Made by a program: the position numbers and the translations under genes
Notes under the pieces: model-generated
Database searches by the model: none
Told to the model about the DNA's origin: nothing
The model's input: only the letters and a program-made list of their open reading frames with translations
Assembly: GCF_003609575.1 (NCBI RefSeq)
Contig: NZ_MBTA01000025.1
Location: 62,001-126,000, forward strand
DNA: 64,000 nt
Origin: Pelobium manganitolerans
GTDB lineage: Bacteria; Bacteroidota; Bacteroidia; Sphingobacteriales; Sphingobacteriaceae
Direction: 5' to 3'
Shown: positions 1 to 9,363 of the stretch, piece after piece
Layout: each line of letters begins with the position of its first letter
How positions within the stretch are numbered: position 1 is the stretch's first letter

Positions 1-33
1 TAAACAACTTTGCCTAAACACAAGAAACAAATC

Positions 34-1056
34 ATGAAGAACAAACTATTTGCTGGCTTGGTAGCATTGGCATTAACGGCCTGCGGGAAAAGTCCGAAAG
101 GCGATATGCAAATTTATCCTACAGATGATGAGGTGGCAAAAGGTGCAGATATAAGCTGGGTTACCGAGCAAGAAAAAGCCGGTATTAAATTTTACGATGC
201 CAGCGGAACATCACAAGATTTGTACAAAATACTTAAATCTAAAGGGATGAACGCCATACGGCTACGGGTGTGGGTTAACCCCGCAGACGGTTATTGCAAT
301 GCACAAGATGTGCTGTTAAAAGCGCAAAGGGCAAAAGACAACGGGATGGATTTGATGATTGATTTCCATTACAGCGATACCTGGGCCGATCCCGGAAAGC
401 AAACCAAACCTGCCGCGTGGAAAAACTACAACTTTACAGATTTAAAAGCGGCTGTTTATGACCATACTTTCTCTGTTTTAACCCAGCTTAAAAACAAAGG
501 AATTAAAGCCAAATGGGTACAAATTGGCAATGAAACCAACAACGGAATGCTATGGGAAGATGGCAAAGCTTCTGTAAACATGAAAAACTTTGCCGAGCTT
601 ATAAATGAGGGCTACAAAGCGGTTAAAGCGGTCGACACGGATAGCAAAGTAATTGTTCATCTATCAAACGGATATGATAATAGCTTATTTAGGTGGATGT
701 TTGACGGCTTAAAAGCCAACAGTGCAAAATGGGATGTAATTGGCATGTCTTTATATCCAAGCGCTACAGACTGGGAGCAAAAAAACACCGCTTGCCTAAC
801 TAATATGCAAGATATGGTATCTCGTTACGGGTCCGAAATTATGATTTGCGAAGTTGGAATGCCCGCGTCCGAAGCTCAAGCCTGCCAATCGTTCATCAAA
901 GATTTGCTGAGCAAAGTAAAATCTTTACCGCAAAACAAAGGTCTGGGCGTGTTTTATTGGGAACCGCAAAGCTACAACAGCTGGAAAAGCTACAAATTGG
1001 GCGCTTTTGACGATACCGGAAAACCATCGGTAGCCTTAAATGCATTTATGAACTAA
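34..1056 (+). CDS. Arabinogalactan endo-beta-1,4-galactanase, GH53 family, lipoprotein
   Basis: Predicted to cleave internal beta-1,4-galactosyl bonds in galactan side chains at the cell surface or in the periplasm. The ATG at 34 is preferred over an upstream TTG because it starts a lipoprotein signal peptide with lipobox LTAC. GH53 features are visible: RLRVWVNP, DFHYSDTWADPGKQ, the acid/base Glu in IGNETNNGMLW and the nucleophile Glu in ICEVGMP, with a terminal YWEP segment. At about 340 residues it is a complete catalytic domain without extra modules. Only 8 bases separate its stop from the next hydrolase gene, so the three hydrolases are probably one operon. Family assignment is confident; substrate is inferred from the family and from the GH2 neighbour. 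Confidence 0.9.
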   Translation: MKNKLFAGLVALALTACGKSPKGDMQIYPTDDEVAKGADISWVTEQEKAGIKFYDASGTSQDLYKILKSKGMNAIRLRVWVNPADGYCNAQDVLLKAQRAKDNGMDLMIDFHYSDTWADPGKQTKPAAWKNYNFTDLKAAVYDHTFSVLTQLKNKGIKAKWVQIGNETNNGMLWEDGKASVNMKNFAELINEGYKAVKAVDTDSKVIVHLSNGYDNSLFRWMFDGLKANSAKWDVIGMSLYPSATDWEQKNTACLTNMQDMVSRYGSEIMICEVGMPASEAQACQSFIKDLLSKVKSLPQNKGLGVFYWEPQSYNSWKSYKLGAFDDTGKPSVALNAFMN

Positions 1057-1064
1057 GTATAGTG

Positions 1065-3563
1065 ATGTTGAACAAAATTTCAGGATTTTTTATAGCGATA
1101 TTCTTATTTCTTACGGCGTGTGCAAATGCTCAAGAGAAAGTTTTTGTAAACGAGCAAGGAAAAATAAAATGGACAAACTCTAAAAAAGACGCTTATTTTT
1201 TTGGCGTAAATTATAGTGCGCCTTTTGTATTTGGGTACCGGCACATTAAAGCAAGCGGTATAAGTGTTGAAGAAGCTATAAAACAAGATGTTTACCATTT
1301 GGCGCGCTTGGGCATCAACGCTTATCGCATCCACGTTTTCGATACAGAAATAACAGATTCTGTGGGCAATATTTTAGACAACGAACATCTACGGCTTTTT
1401 GATTTTTTGATAAATGAATTAGAGAAACGGGACATCAAAATCTTGCTTACGCCTATTGCTTATTGGGGCAATGGCTATCCCGAAAAAGATGTTCCCACGG
1501 GAAGTTTCTCTTTTAAATATGGAAAAAAAGATGCATTAGTTAACCCGGAGGCCTGGAAAGCGCAACAAAATTATCTGCAACAGTTTTTTCAACGCAAAAA
1601 CAGATACACCGGAAAAACCTACCAAGATGACGACGCAATTATCGCCACAGAAATAAATAACGAACCGCACCATTCGGGTCCAAAAGCGCTAACCACAGAA
1701 TACATCAATACTATGGTAAAAACCATCCGCAACACTGGGTGGACGAAGCCCATTTTCTACAACATCAGCGAATCGCCCAAATATGCCGATGCCGTGGTAA
1801 AAGCGGATGTGCAAGGGCATAGCTTTCAGTGGTATCCATCTGGCTTGGTGGCAAACAGAACGCAACAAGGTAATTTTTTGCCCCATGTATCTACATACAA
1901 TATTCCGTTTGATACCATTCCCGGGTTCAATAAACGGGCAAAAATAGTTTACGAATTTGATGGTGCAGATATTCCGGCAAGCTATCATTATCCTGCAATG
2001 GCAAAAAGCTTCCGCAATGCAGGTTTTCAGTGGGCCACCATGTTTGCTTATGAGCCTTTGACAATTGCTGGCGTTAACACCGAATATCAAACACACTACC
2101 TTAATTTGGCTTACACTCCATCAAAAGCAATCAGCTTTATGATTGCCAATCAAGTTTTTCAGCATAATTTGCCGGCAAACGTAAGCTATGCCCAAAACAA
2201 TAGCGAGCTTGTTAAAGATACTTTATTTTATTACGCCAATAGCTCGCAAAGTATCGTAAAAACACAAAAACTTAAACATATTGCTGGCACAGGCAGCTCA
2301 AAAATTATCGAATACAGTGGCAATGGCGCTTATTTTTTAGATAAAATTACCGATGGTGTGTGGCGCTTAGAAGTATTACCCGATGTAATTTCATTGGCCG
2401 ATCCATTTGCTAAAACATCGCCAAACAGAAAAGTTAGGGCCATTAGCTGGAACAATAACACTTTTAAAATAAAATTGCCCGATTTGGGCGAAACATTTAC
2501 CATAAAGGGGGCAAACCAAAATAATTCTTTTGTAGGCAAAGCCACCAAGCAAGCATTTGCTGCTGTACCAGGGACTTATATCCTCAGTAAAAAACCTGCC
2601 TCTGCGTTTAAGCCCAAGCAAAAGGTTGCTAACCTATTTTTATCCGAGTTTGTTGCGCCGGCAGACAATAATAATGAGCTTAGGGTTTACCATAACCCAC
2701 CCCGCAACCTTTCAGAAACTTCAGACATCCTACTCCAAGCAAGTATCGGCGGAGCAGACTCTACCGCAAAAGTATCTGTTGTTTTTAATATGGGCCAAAG
2801 GCGCGGGCAACAAATTGAAATGCAAAAAAAAGGAAGTGTTTACGAAGCCAAAATTCCACAAAGTTCTATTTCGGCAGGTTTGCTTCAATATTTCATCACA
2901 GTTGCTACACCAGAAAGTACTACCGCTTTTCCAGAGAATATAAAAGGTAGCCCCTATGATTGGGATTTTAACGCGCAACCTTATGAAGTGTTTGTTAACC
3001 GCGCCAATAGCTCCTTAACGCTGTTTAATGCCTTACGGGATAAAAATCAGCTTAATTACTACAATCCAGATTGGGAGAATTATGGCTTAGCATACACCGC
3101 AACAACAAATGCCAATGAACTTGCGGTTACATCCATCATGAAAAAAACGGACCGCACTAATTTTATGGGCTGGCAAACTTATATTGGAGATTTGGTCCAA
3201 AACAGAAAAGCCGATTTGCAAAATTTCGTCCAACTAAACATTAAAGCAAGCAGCAGTTTTAAAAACGCGACAGCCAAAGTTGCTTTAATTACCAAAGACG
3301 GCAATGCTTACGCAGGCAATTTTACGGTGACAGATTCCGTAACAACCGCACAAATCCCGCTTTCTAATTTAAAACCCGAAGCCATGTTGCTATTGCCAAG
3401 GCCTTATCCCGGATTTCAACCGCTGTTTTACCAAACAAACATGCCAAAAACATTTTCTTTGGCAGATGTAGAACGCTTAGAAATTACCTATGGCTATCAA
3501 ATGCCAGAAACTGTAATCGGAAAAGAAACATCTCTGTCTGTAATTAACATCGATCTAAAATAA
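1065..3563 (+). CDS. Secreted GH5-like (cellulase-fold) glycoside hydrolase with C-terminal accessory region
   Basis: An exported glycosidase of about 830 residues. The ATG at 1065 directly follows an in-frame GTG and begins a signal peptide ending in LTAC, a possible lipobox. The N-terminal 350 residues look like a clan GH-A TIM barrel: a putative acid/base Glu in ATEINNEPHHSGP near residue 200 and a putative nucleophile in IVYEFDGAD near residue 298. The remaining roughly 450 residues are beta-rich and not assigned; they could hold carbohydrate-binding or Ig-like domains. It lies between GH53 and GH2 genes with short spacers (8 and 15 bases), so a role in breaking down the same galactan-type glycan is likely. 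Related proteins are often annotated only as membrane or secreted protein. Exact GH5 subfamily and specificity cannot be read from the sequence. Confidence 0.75.
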   Translation: MLNKISGFFIAIFLFLTACANAQEKVFVNEQGKIKWTNSKKDAYFFGVNYSAPFVFGYRHIKASGISVEEAIKQDVYHLARLGINAYRIHVFDTEITDSVGNILDNEHLRLFDFLINELEKRDIKILLTPIAYWGNGYPEKDVPTGSFSFKYGKKDALVNPEAWKAQQNYLQQFFQRKNRYTGKTYQDDDAIIATEINNEPHHSGPKALTTEYINTMVKTIRNTGWTKPIFYNISESPKYADAVVKADVQGHSFQWYPSGLVANRTQQGNFLPHVSTYNIPFDTIPGFNKRAKIVYEFDGADIPASYHYPAMAKSFRNAGFQWATMFAYEPLTIAGVNTEYQTHYLNLAYTPSKAISFMIANQVFQHNLPANVSYAQNNSELVKDTLFYYANSSQSIVKTQKLKHIAGTGSSKIIEYSGNGAYFLDKITDGVWRLEVLPDVISLADPFAKTSPNRKVRAISWNNNTFKIKLPDLGETFTIKGANQNNSFVGKATKQAFAAVPGTYILSKKPASAFKPKQKVANLFLSEFVAPADNNNELRVYHNPPRNLSETSDILLQASIGGADSTAKVSVVFNMGQRRGQQIEMQKKGSVYEAKIPQSSISAGLLQYFITVATPESTTAFPENIKGSPYDWDFNAQPYEVFVNRANSSLTLFNALRDKNQLNYYNPDWENYGLAYTATTNANELAVTSIMKKTDRTNFMGWQTYIGDLVQNRKADLQNFVQLNIKASSSFKNATAKVALITKDGNAYAGNFTVTDSVTTAQIPLSNLKPEAMLLLPRPYPGFQPLFYQTNMPKTFSLADVERLEITYGYQMPETVIGKETSLSVINIDLK

Positions 3564-3578
3564 TATACTTCATAAATT

Positions 3579-6029
3579 ATGATGCGACTCCCCTACTTTA
3601 TTTTGGCAATTTTATTTTGCCTTTCTACCAGCTTAAACGCACAGCAAAGAACAGAGAAACTGCTTACCGCCGGCTGGAAATTTTCTAAAGGCGAAACTGT
3701 TAACGCAGCTTCCGCCGATTTTAACGATAAATCTTGGGAAAGCATTTCGGTGCCCCATGATTGGGCAATTAAAGGCCCTTTTGGGCGCGATAACGACTTG
3801 CAAACAACTCGTATTGTACAAAACGGCGAAAAAGTAGCCTCAGAAAAAACCGGTAGAACTGGTGGCTTGCCTTACATTGGCATCGGCTGGTACCGTATCC
3901 ATTTGCCTTTGCAAAAGTTAGGCGCTAAAGAACGGGTATTTTTGAAATTCGACGGTGCGATGAGCAATGCCGAAGTTTATGTCAACGGAAAAAAAGCCAC
4001 CAACTGGCCCTATGGCTACAACGCTTTTCATACCGAAATTACGAATTTATTACGTGCTGACGCCCCCAACGTTTTGGCCGTTAGGCTCGAGAACAAAAGC
4101 GAATCATCTCGCTGGTATCCAGGCGCGGGCATTTACAGAAACGTTCATTTAATTATTACCGAAAATGTACACGTGCCAATTTGGGGAACTTACATTACCA
4201 CTCCGTCTGTAATGCCACATCTGGCGAGTGTTCGTGTGCAAACCAAAATTGACGGAATTGCTGACGACAAATCCGAAATTAAGCTGGAAACAGAGATTTA
4301 CAACGACAAAGGTGAAATTGTAGCTTCGCGAACTACAAAAGGAGGCATCTCTATGGCTTCTTCCGATCAGCACTTTCTGGTAAAACAACCGAAATTATGG
4401 TCGCCAGAAACGCCTAATTTATATAAAGCTGTTTCTAAGGTTTATGAAAACAATAAGCTAAAAGATGTATATGAAACCCGTTTTGGAATCAGAAAAATAA
4501 GTTTTGATGGCGAAAGCGGATTTACCCTTAATGGCGTAAAACGCAAGTTCCAGGGCGTTTGTAACCATCACGATTTAGGTCCTTTAGGCGCCGCTATAAA
4601 TGAGGCGGCCTTGCGCAGACGCTTGCTTATCTTAAAAGATATGGGTGCCGATGCCATAAGAACGGCACATAACATGCCCTCGCCCGAGCTGGTAAAATTA
4701 AGCGATGAACTGGGCATTATGCTTATTGTTGAATCTTTTGACGAATGGAAAGCGCCAAAAATGAAAAACGGTTACCACAATTATTTTGACCAATGGGTAG
4801 AGAAAGATTTGATTAACATGATTCATGCAAACCGCAACTCCCCTTCTGTAGTGCTTTGGAGCATTGGCAACGAAGTTCCGGATCAGGGCAGTGCAAACGG
4901 CGTTAAGCTTGCCGCGTGGATGCAAGACATTTGCCACCGCGAAGACCCAACACGTTTAGTTACCGTTGGTATGGACCGTATAGATGCTGTACTAAAGAAT
5001 GGTTTTGCAGCGGTTTTAGATTTACCCGGCTTCAACTATAAGCCATCGCGCTATAAAGAAGCATACGAAAAACTACCTCAGGGTTTTATTTTAGGCTCAG
5101 AAACGGCATCAACTGTAAGCTCTAGAGGTATTTATAAATTCCCGATAAAAACAGGTGCAGACATTACCTATCCGGATAACCAAAGTTCATCATACGATAT
5201 GGAGCACTGCCCATGGTCGCAAACGCCAGATGATGAGTTTTTGGCACAAGATGATTTAGAATACACCATTGGCGAATTTGTGTGGACAGGTTTTGATTAT
5301 TTAGGAGAACCTGCGCCTTATGAATCTAGCTGGCCGTCACACAGTTCTTACTTCGGAATTGTAGATTTGGCAGGCATCCCCAAAGACCGTTATTATTTAT
5401 ACCGCTCGCGCTGGAACACCCAAGAGAAAACCCTCCATTTACTACCGCATTGGACTTGGCCAGGGCGCGAAGGTGAAACCACGCCAGTATATTGCTATAC
5501 GAATTATCCGGCGGCAGAACTTTTTGTTAACGGAAAAAGCATGGGGATCCGCAAAAAAGACGATACCAACAAATTTACCCGCAACCGCTTAATGTGGAAC
5601 GATGTAAAGTACGAACCTGGCACCATAAAAGTGATTGGCTTAGACGAAAACGGGAAAGCTGTAGCAGAACAAAGCATCAGCACAGCCGGAAAGCCATATC
5701 AGATTAACCTAAGCGTTGACCGTAAAACCATTAAAGCCGACGGGAAAGATTTAGCTTTTGTTACCGCAACAGTGGTAGATGCTAAAGGAAATGTTTGCCC
5801 AACCGCAACTGATGAATTGCTTGCTAAAACCAGCGGAAATATCAAGTTTAAAACTATTGCTAACGGAGACCCTACTAATCTGCAACTTTTTCACCAACCG
5901 CGCATGCACGCATTTAGCGGTAAACTGGTGATAACTTTAGAAGCTACAAATATAGCCGGCGGAGGCGAACTAATAGTAAGCGCCAAAGGTTTAAAAAGCG
6001 GAAAAATTAAAATAAATACAGAAAAATAA
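3579..6029 (+). CDS. Beta-galactosidase, glycoside hydrolase family 2
   Basis: A secreted GH2 exo-glycosidase expected to release terminal beta-galactose from oligosaccharides made by the GH53 enzyme. A classical signal peptide ends near residue 22 (SLNAQ). Domain order: N-terminal sugar-binding jelly roll (GWKFSKG, VPHDWAIKGPF), an Ig-like domain, the TIM barrel from about residue 300 (GVCNHHDLGPLG, IRTAHNMPSPE), then C-terminal Ig-like domains. The acid/base Glu is in WSIGNEVPDQG near residue 430 and the nucleophile Glu in LGSETAST near residue 507. The 816-residue length is normal for Bacteroidota GH2 enzymes with DUF4982-type tails. It is last of the three hydrolases, and the 140-base gap after it contains the next gene's promoter. 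Beta-glucuronidase is a less likely alternative. Confidence 0.88.
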   Translation: MMRLPYFILAILFCLSTSLNAQQRTEKLLTAGWKFSKGETVNAASADFNDKSWESISVPHDWAIKGPFGRDNDLQTTRIVQNGEKVASEKTGRTGGLPYIGIGWYRIHLPLQKLGAKERVFLKFDGAMSNAEVYVNGKKATNWPYGYNAFHTEITNLLRADAPNVLAVRLENKSESSRWYPGAGIYRNVHLIITENVHVPIWGTYITTPSVMPHLASVRVQTKIDGIADDKSEIKLETEIYNDKGEIVASRTTKGGISMASSDQHFLVKQPKLWSPETPNLYKAVSKVYENNKLKDVYETRFGIRKISFDGESGFTLNGVKRKFQGVCNHHDLGPLGAAINEAALRRRLLILKDMGADAIRTAHNMPSPELVKLSDELGIMLIVESFDEWKAPKMKNGYHNYFDQWVEKDLINMIHANRNSPSVVLWSIGNEVPDQGSANGVKLAAWMQDICHREDPTRLVTVGMDRIDAVLKNGFAAVLDLPGFNYKPSRYKEAYEKLPQGFILGSETASTVSSRGIYKFPIKTGADITYPDNQSSSYDMEHCPWSQTPDDEFLAQDDLEYTIGEFVWTGFDYLGEPAPYESSWPSHSSYFGIVDLAGIPKDRYYLYRSRWNTQEKTLHLLPHWTWPGREGETTPVYCYTNYPAAELFVNGKSMGIRKKDDTNKFTRNRLMWNDVKYEPGTIKVIGLDENGKAVAEQSISTAGKPYQINLSVDRKTIKADGKDLAFVTATVVDAKGNVCPTATDELLAKTSGNIKFKTIANGDPTNLQLFHQPRMHAFSGKLVITLEATNIAGGGELIVSAKGLKSGKIKINTEK

Positions 6030-6120
6030 AACGCATGTTAAAGTAGCGCGAGGCCTAGATATAAGCTGGTTGAAAAATGATCCGCATAAACATTTGATTC
6101 TCAATCAAAATAAAATGACG

Positions 6121-6150
6121 TTGATTATTCAACTTATTTATATACATTTG
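6121..6150 (+). promoter_or_regulatory. Bacteroidota-type promoter for the cold-shock gene
   Basis: TTG at 6121-6123, then 19 bases, then TACATTTG at 6143-6150. This matches the Bacteroidota primary sigma consensus TTTG-N19-TAnnTTTG. The predicted start is near 6157, giving a leader of about 15 bases before the ATG at 6172, much shorter than the long leader of E. coli cspA. Confidence 0.7.
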
Positions 6151-6171
6151 GTAAATAATAATTACAACATA

Positions 6172-6363
6172 ATGAATAATGGAACAGTAAAGTTCTTTAA
6201 TTCTACCAAAGGTTTTGGTTTTATTAAAGAAGAAGGAACAAACAAAGAATACTTTGTTCACGTTTCTGGTCTGGTTGATGAAATCAGAGAAAATGACGAA
6301 GTTACTTTCGACCTACAAGACGGAAGAAAAGGACTAAATGCAGTTAATGTTAAACTTGCCTAA
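6172..6363 (+). CDS. Cold-shock domain protein (CspA family)
   Basis: A 63-residue single cold-shock domain that binds single-stranded RNA or DNA and is expected to act as an RNA chaperone or antiterminator in the cytoplasm. The RNP1 motif KGFGFI and RNP2-like motif YFVHVSGL are both present, and the chain begins GTVKFFNSTKGFGF as in the family. The ATG at 6172 is chosen because the in-frame sequence upstream is low-complexity and lies over the promoter. It is monocistronic: its own promoter lies upstream and a strong terminator at 6398 downstream. Confidence 0.93.
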   Translation: MNNGTVKFFNSTKGFGFIKEEGTNKEYFVHVSGLVDEIRENDEVTFDLQDGRKGLNAVNVKLA

Positions 6364-6397
6364 GCAGGTATCATCATAAATCACATTAAAGTCATCA

Positions 6398-6427
6398 AGC
6401 CATCGCTTTAGCAGCGATGGCTTTTTT
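6398..6427 (+). terminator. Rho-independent terminator after the cold-shock gene
   Basis: Perfect 9-bp stem GCCATCGCT/AGCGATGGC with a 5-base loop, followed directly by six T. It lies 35 bases after the cold-shock stop codon. Confidence 0.9.
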
Positions 6428-6549
6428 GTTTATAACCCTTTTAATATTAATCCGCTTGTTTTAACCATTTTTAACATCGCTTAAAAAACACACCGCTTTA
6501 AACCTTTGCGAAAAAACCGCAACTTTGTACGCTCATCAATCAAAAAAAT

Positions 6550-9177
6550 ATGAACAAAAAAATCGTTTTCGGCATTTTAGGTGGCTTTATGCTGCTAATT
6601 ATTGCGCTTGCTTGCGTGCCATTTATTTTTAAAGATAAAATTGTTGCCGGTATAAAAACTGCAATTAATAAAAACGTTAACGCAAAAGTTGATTTTAAAG
6701 ATGTTGATGTAAGCTTACTTTCTAGTTTCCCCAACCTGGGCCTGCAGCTAAATGATTTGGTAGTTGTGGGTTTAGATAGTTTTGCCAACGATACGCTGGC
6801 CAATATCAAAAAACTGGAACTCAACCTAAATTTGATGAGCGTTATCAAAGGCGAAAGCTATCAAATCAACTCCATAAATCTGATTAACCCAAATATTTAC
6901 GCCAAAGTTTTAAAAAGCGGGCGCGCAAACTGGGACATTATGAAAACCGACAGCGCAGCAACAAGCACACCCGATACCGCCCAAACCAAATTTAAAGCAA
7001 GCCTGCAACGTTACAGCATTAAAGACGGACATATTATTTATGATGATGCTTCGCTCGGTTTTTTAATGGATTTAAAAGATGTAAACCATAGTGGCACCGG
7101 CGATTTCACTCAAGATTTGTTCACGCTAAAAACCGAATCGGACGTAAAGCATGTGACCATGAAATATGGCGCCATCCCCTATCTTAATGATGTGCAGTTA
7201 AGCGCTGATCTGCCCATCGATATGGATTTGAAAAACATGAAGTTCAGTTTCGGAAACAATCAAATCCATTTAAATGAGCTGGTTTTAGGTGTAATAGGAA
7301 GCATTGCAATGCCTAACGATTCGGACATTGCAATGGACTTAAAATTTGATGCAAAACAGTCTGATCTTAAAAATTTTCTCTCGCTTATTCCGTCGGTTTA
7401 TGCCAGCAATTTTAAAGATTTAGATGCCAGCGGAAAATTTGCGTTCAACGGTTTTGCTAAAGGCACCTACAACGAAAAATCGCTCCCGGCCTTTGATGTA
7501 AACCTGAGCATCCAAAACGGAAAAATGAAATACACAGGCTTACCCGCCGCAGTAAACAATATTCAAGTTAAAGCAAACATCAGCAATCCAGACGGCGTGA
7601 TGGACCACACGGTAGTTAACGTCCCCGCTTTCAGTTTGGCCTTTGATAAGGCTCCGGTTAACGGCCGTTTGCTGGTAAAAACACCAATAAGCGACCCATA
7701 TATTGACATGGCTTTAAAAGGGAAACTCGATTTAAAACAGCTGACCACCATTTTCCCGATGAAAGACATGACCTTAAGCGGGATGATTGATGCCGATGTG
7801 CAGGCGAAAGGTAATAAATCTGCGGTTGATAAGCAGCAATTCCAAAACTTTTATGCGGCCGGCCAAATGCTAGCACATCACTTTGTTTATACTGGCGAAA
7901 GCGTGGCTAAACCCGTTGAAATTGCAAGCGCTAAATTAACTTTTAGCCCTAAAAACATCACTTTGGGCAATTTAAACGCAAAAATCGGCAAAAGCGATTT
8001 TCTCGCTAACGGGAGCATCAACAATTACTTGGCCTACCTGTTCAACAAAAACCAGGCGTTAAGTGGCACCTTTAGTTTAACTTCCAATTTATTGGATATT
8101 AACGAATTGATGGGACCAGAAAACAAAACGGAGGCAAAAACTGCCGAGAGCGAACTCAGCTTAATTAAAGTGCCGGCAAATATTAACTTTTTGGCCAGTG
8201 TTGATGCCAAACGCGTATTGTACGATAGCTTCGACATTGCCAACGCAAAAGGCGCTTTGCTGGTAAAAGATGAAAGCGTTTATTTTAAAGATTTGGGCCT
8301 GCAAATGCTGGGCGGCGCGGTAAAAATGAACGGAATGTACACTACCAAAAACCCGAAAAAGCCTTTTGTTGACATTGATTTTGGTTTAGAAAAGATGAAC
8401 ATCCAAAAAGCGTTTAGCGCGGTTAACACCATTAAATTATTGGCTCCGGTGGCCAAATACACAAATGGCGTGTTTAGCACTAAGCTCAAATTCAGCTCGG
8501 AACTGCAACAGAATATGATGCCAGTTTATTCTAGCATTAATGCCTCTGGTTTGGCTAATATTATTGAAGCTGTGGTTGAAGGTTTTGAGCCTTTAAACAA
8601 ACTGGCCGCCGGTTTAAGCAACGGCAACATCCGCAAGCTAGAATTGCACGATTTGCTCACCAAGTTTAACATTACAGACGGCAGGTTAAATGTAGCGCCT
8701 TTCAATATAAAAAAAGGAGATATTTTAATGAATGTGCAGGGTTCCAACGGTTTGGACCAAAGCTTAGATTATGTGCTTGGAATTAACATGCCACGCTCAT
8801 TATTAGGCAAAGCCAATGATAAAGCAAATAGCCTTATTGCCAGCCTCAACAGCAAAATTGGCAGCAATGTATCTGTAAATGAAAACGTAAAAATTAATGC
8901 TTTGCTTGGCGGAACCATCACAAAACCTACCCTTAAATTAGATTTAGCCGGAGACCTAAAAAATGAAGCCAAAAGTGTAGTTAATCAATTAGTTGCCGAT
9001 AAAAAAGCCGAACTGGAAACAAAAGCCAAAGAAGAAGTGCAGAAATTAACCGACCAAGCCAAAGAGCAACTTCAACAAAAAGCAGATACATTAAAAAAAC
9101 AAACAGAGCAGCGCATTAAACAAGAGGTAAAAAACAAGCTTAACAACTTTTTTAAACAGAAAAAAGATACGCTTTAA
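6550..9177 (+). CDS. AsmA-family envelope protein
   Basis: An 875-residue protein with an N-terminal membrane anchor (residues about 5-27) followed by a very long repetitive beta region typical of AsmA/TamB-like proteins, which in other bacteria form bridge-like lipid-transport or outer-membrane-assembly structures. AsmA-like features are the anchor followed by VDFKDVDVSLLSSFPNLGLQ, and a C-terminal repeat region with RSLLGKAND and GGTITKPTLKLDLAG. The last 80 residues are a Lys/Gln/Glu-rich coiled coil, common in Bacteroidota members. It appears to be a single-gene unit between two hairpins (6398 and 9191). No clear TAnnTTTG promoter was found in the 120 bases upstream. Family is confident; cargo is unknown. 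Confidence 0.85.
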   Translation: MNKKIVFGILGGFMLLIIALACVPFIFKDKIVAGIKTAINKNVNAKVDFKDVDVSLLSSFPNLGLQLNDLVVVGLDSFANDTLANIKKLELNLNLMSVIKGESYQINSINLINPNIYAKVLKSGRANWDIMKTDSAATSTPDTAQTKFKASLQRYSIKDGHIIYDDASLGFLMDLKDVNHSGTGDFTQDLFTLKTESDVKHVTMKYGAIPYLNDVQLSADLPIDMDLKNMKFSFGNNQIHLNELVLGVIGSIAMPNDSDIAMDLKFDAKQSDLKNFLSLIPSVYASNFKDLDASGKFAFNGFAKGTYNEKSLPAFDVNLSIQNGKMKYTGLPAAVNNIQVKANISNPDGVMDHTVVNVPAFSLAFDKAPVNGRLLVKTPISDPYIDMALKGKLDLKQLTTIFPMKDMTLSGMIDADVQAKGNKSAVDKQQFQNFYAAGQMLAHHFVYTGESVAKPVEIASAKLTFSPKNITLGNLNAKIGKSDFLANGSINNYLAYLFNKNQALSGTFSLTSNLLDINELMGPENKTEAKTAESELSLIKVPANINFLASVDAKRVLYDSFDIANAKGALLVKDESVYFKDLGLQMLGGAVKMNGMYTTKNPKKPFVDIDFGLEKMNIQKAFSAVNTIKLLAPVAKYTNGVFSTKLKFSSELQQNMMPVYSSINASGLANIIEAVVEGFEPLNKLAAGLSNGNIRKLELHDLLTKFNITDGRLNVAPFNIKKGDILMNVQGSNGLDQSLDYVLGINMPRSLLGKANDKANSLIASLNSKIGSNVSVNENVKINALLGGTITKPTLKLDLAGDLKNEAKSVVNQLVADKKAELETKAKEEVQKLTDQAKEQLQQKADTLKKQTEQRIKQEVKNKLNNFFKQKKDTL

Positions 9178-9190
9178 CTATTTTGACACC

Positions 9191-9217
9191 CTACGGCGGC
9201 TGTTAAGCCCGCCGTAG
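9191..9217 (+). terminator. Hairpin, probable terminator after the asmA-like gene
   Basis: Perfect 9-bp stem CTACGGCGG/CCGCCGTAG with a 9-base loop, 14 bases after the stop codon. The following T-run is short (five T) and offset by six bases, so termination may be weak. Confidence 0.6.
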
Positions 9218-9306
9218 ATGTGATTTTTGGAAAACAAAAAAACCTTATAGGCGTATAAACGTTTCAAAAGAAACACGGTTTAAGGATAAAATAAGGGCTT
9301 TTTATA

Positions 9307-9337
9307 TTTCCGAGTTTAACGTAATTAGCTATCTTTA
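9307..9337 (+). promoter_or_regulatory. Possible promoter of the exopolysaccharide operon
   Basis: TTTC at 9307-9310, 19 bases, then TATCTTTA at 9330-9337. Each box has one mismatch to the TTTG-N19-TAnnTTTG consensus. It would give a leader of about 20 bases before the ATG at 9364. This is the best match in the 186-base gap, but it is imperfect. Confidence 0.4.
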
Positions 9338-9363
9338 ATGCCGATAATAGGTGCGTTTACGCT

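Noticed and set aside
6500-6549. Promoter directly upstream of the asmA-like gene (CAACTTTG near 6520)
   Set aside because: It matches only part of TAnnTTTG and has no TTTG at the right distance.
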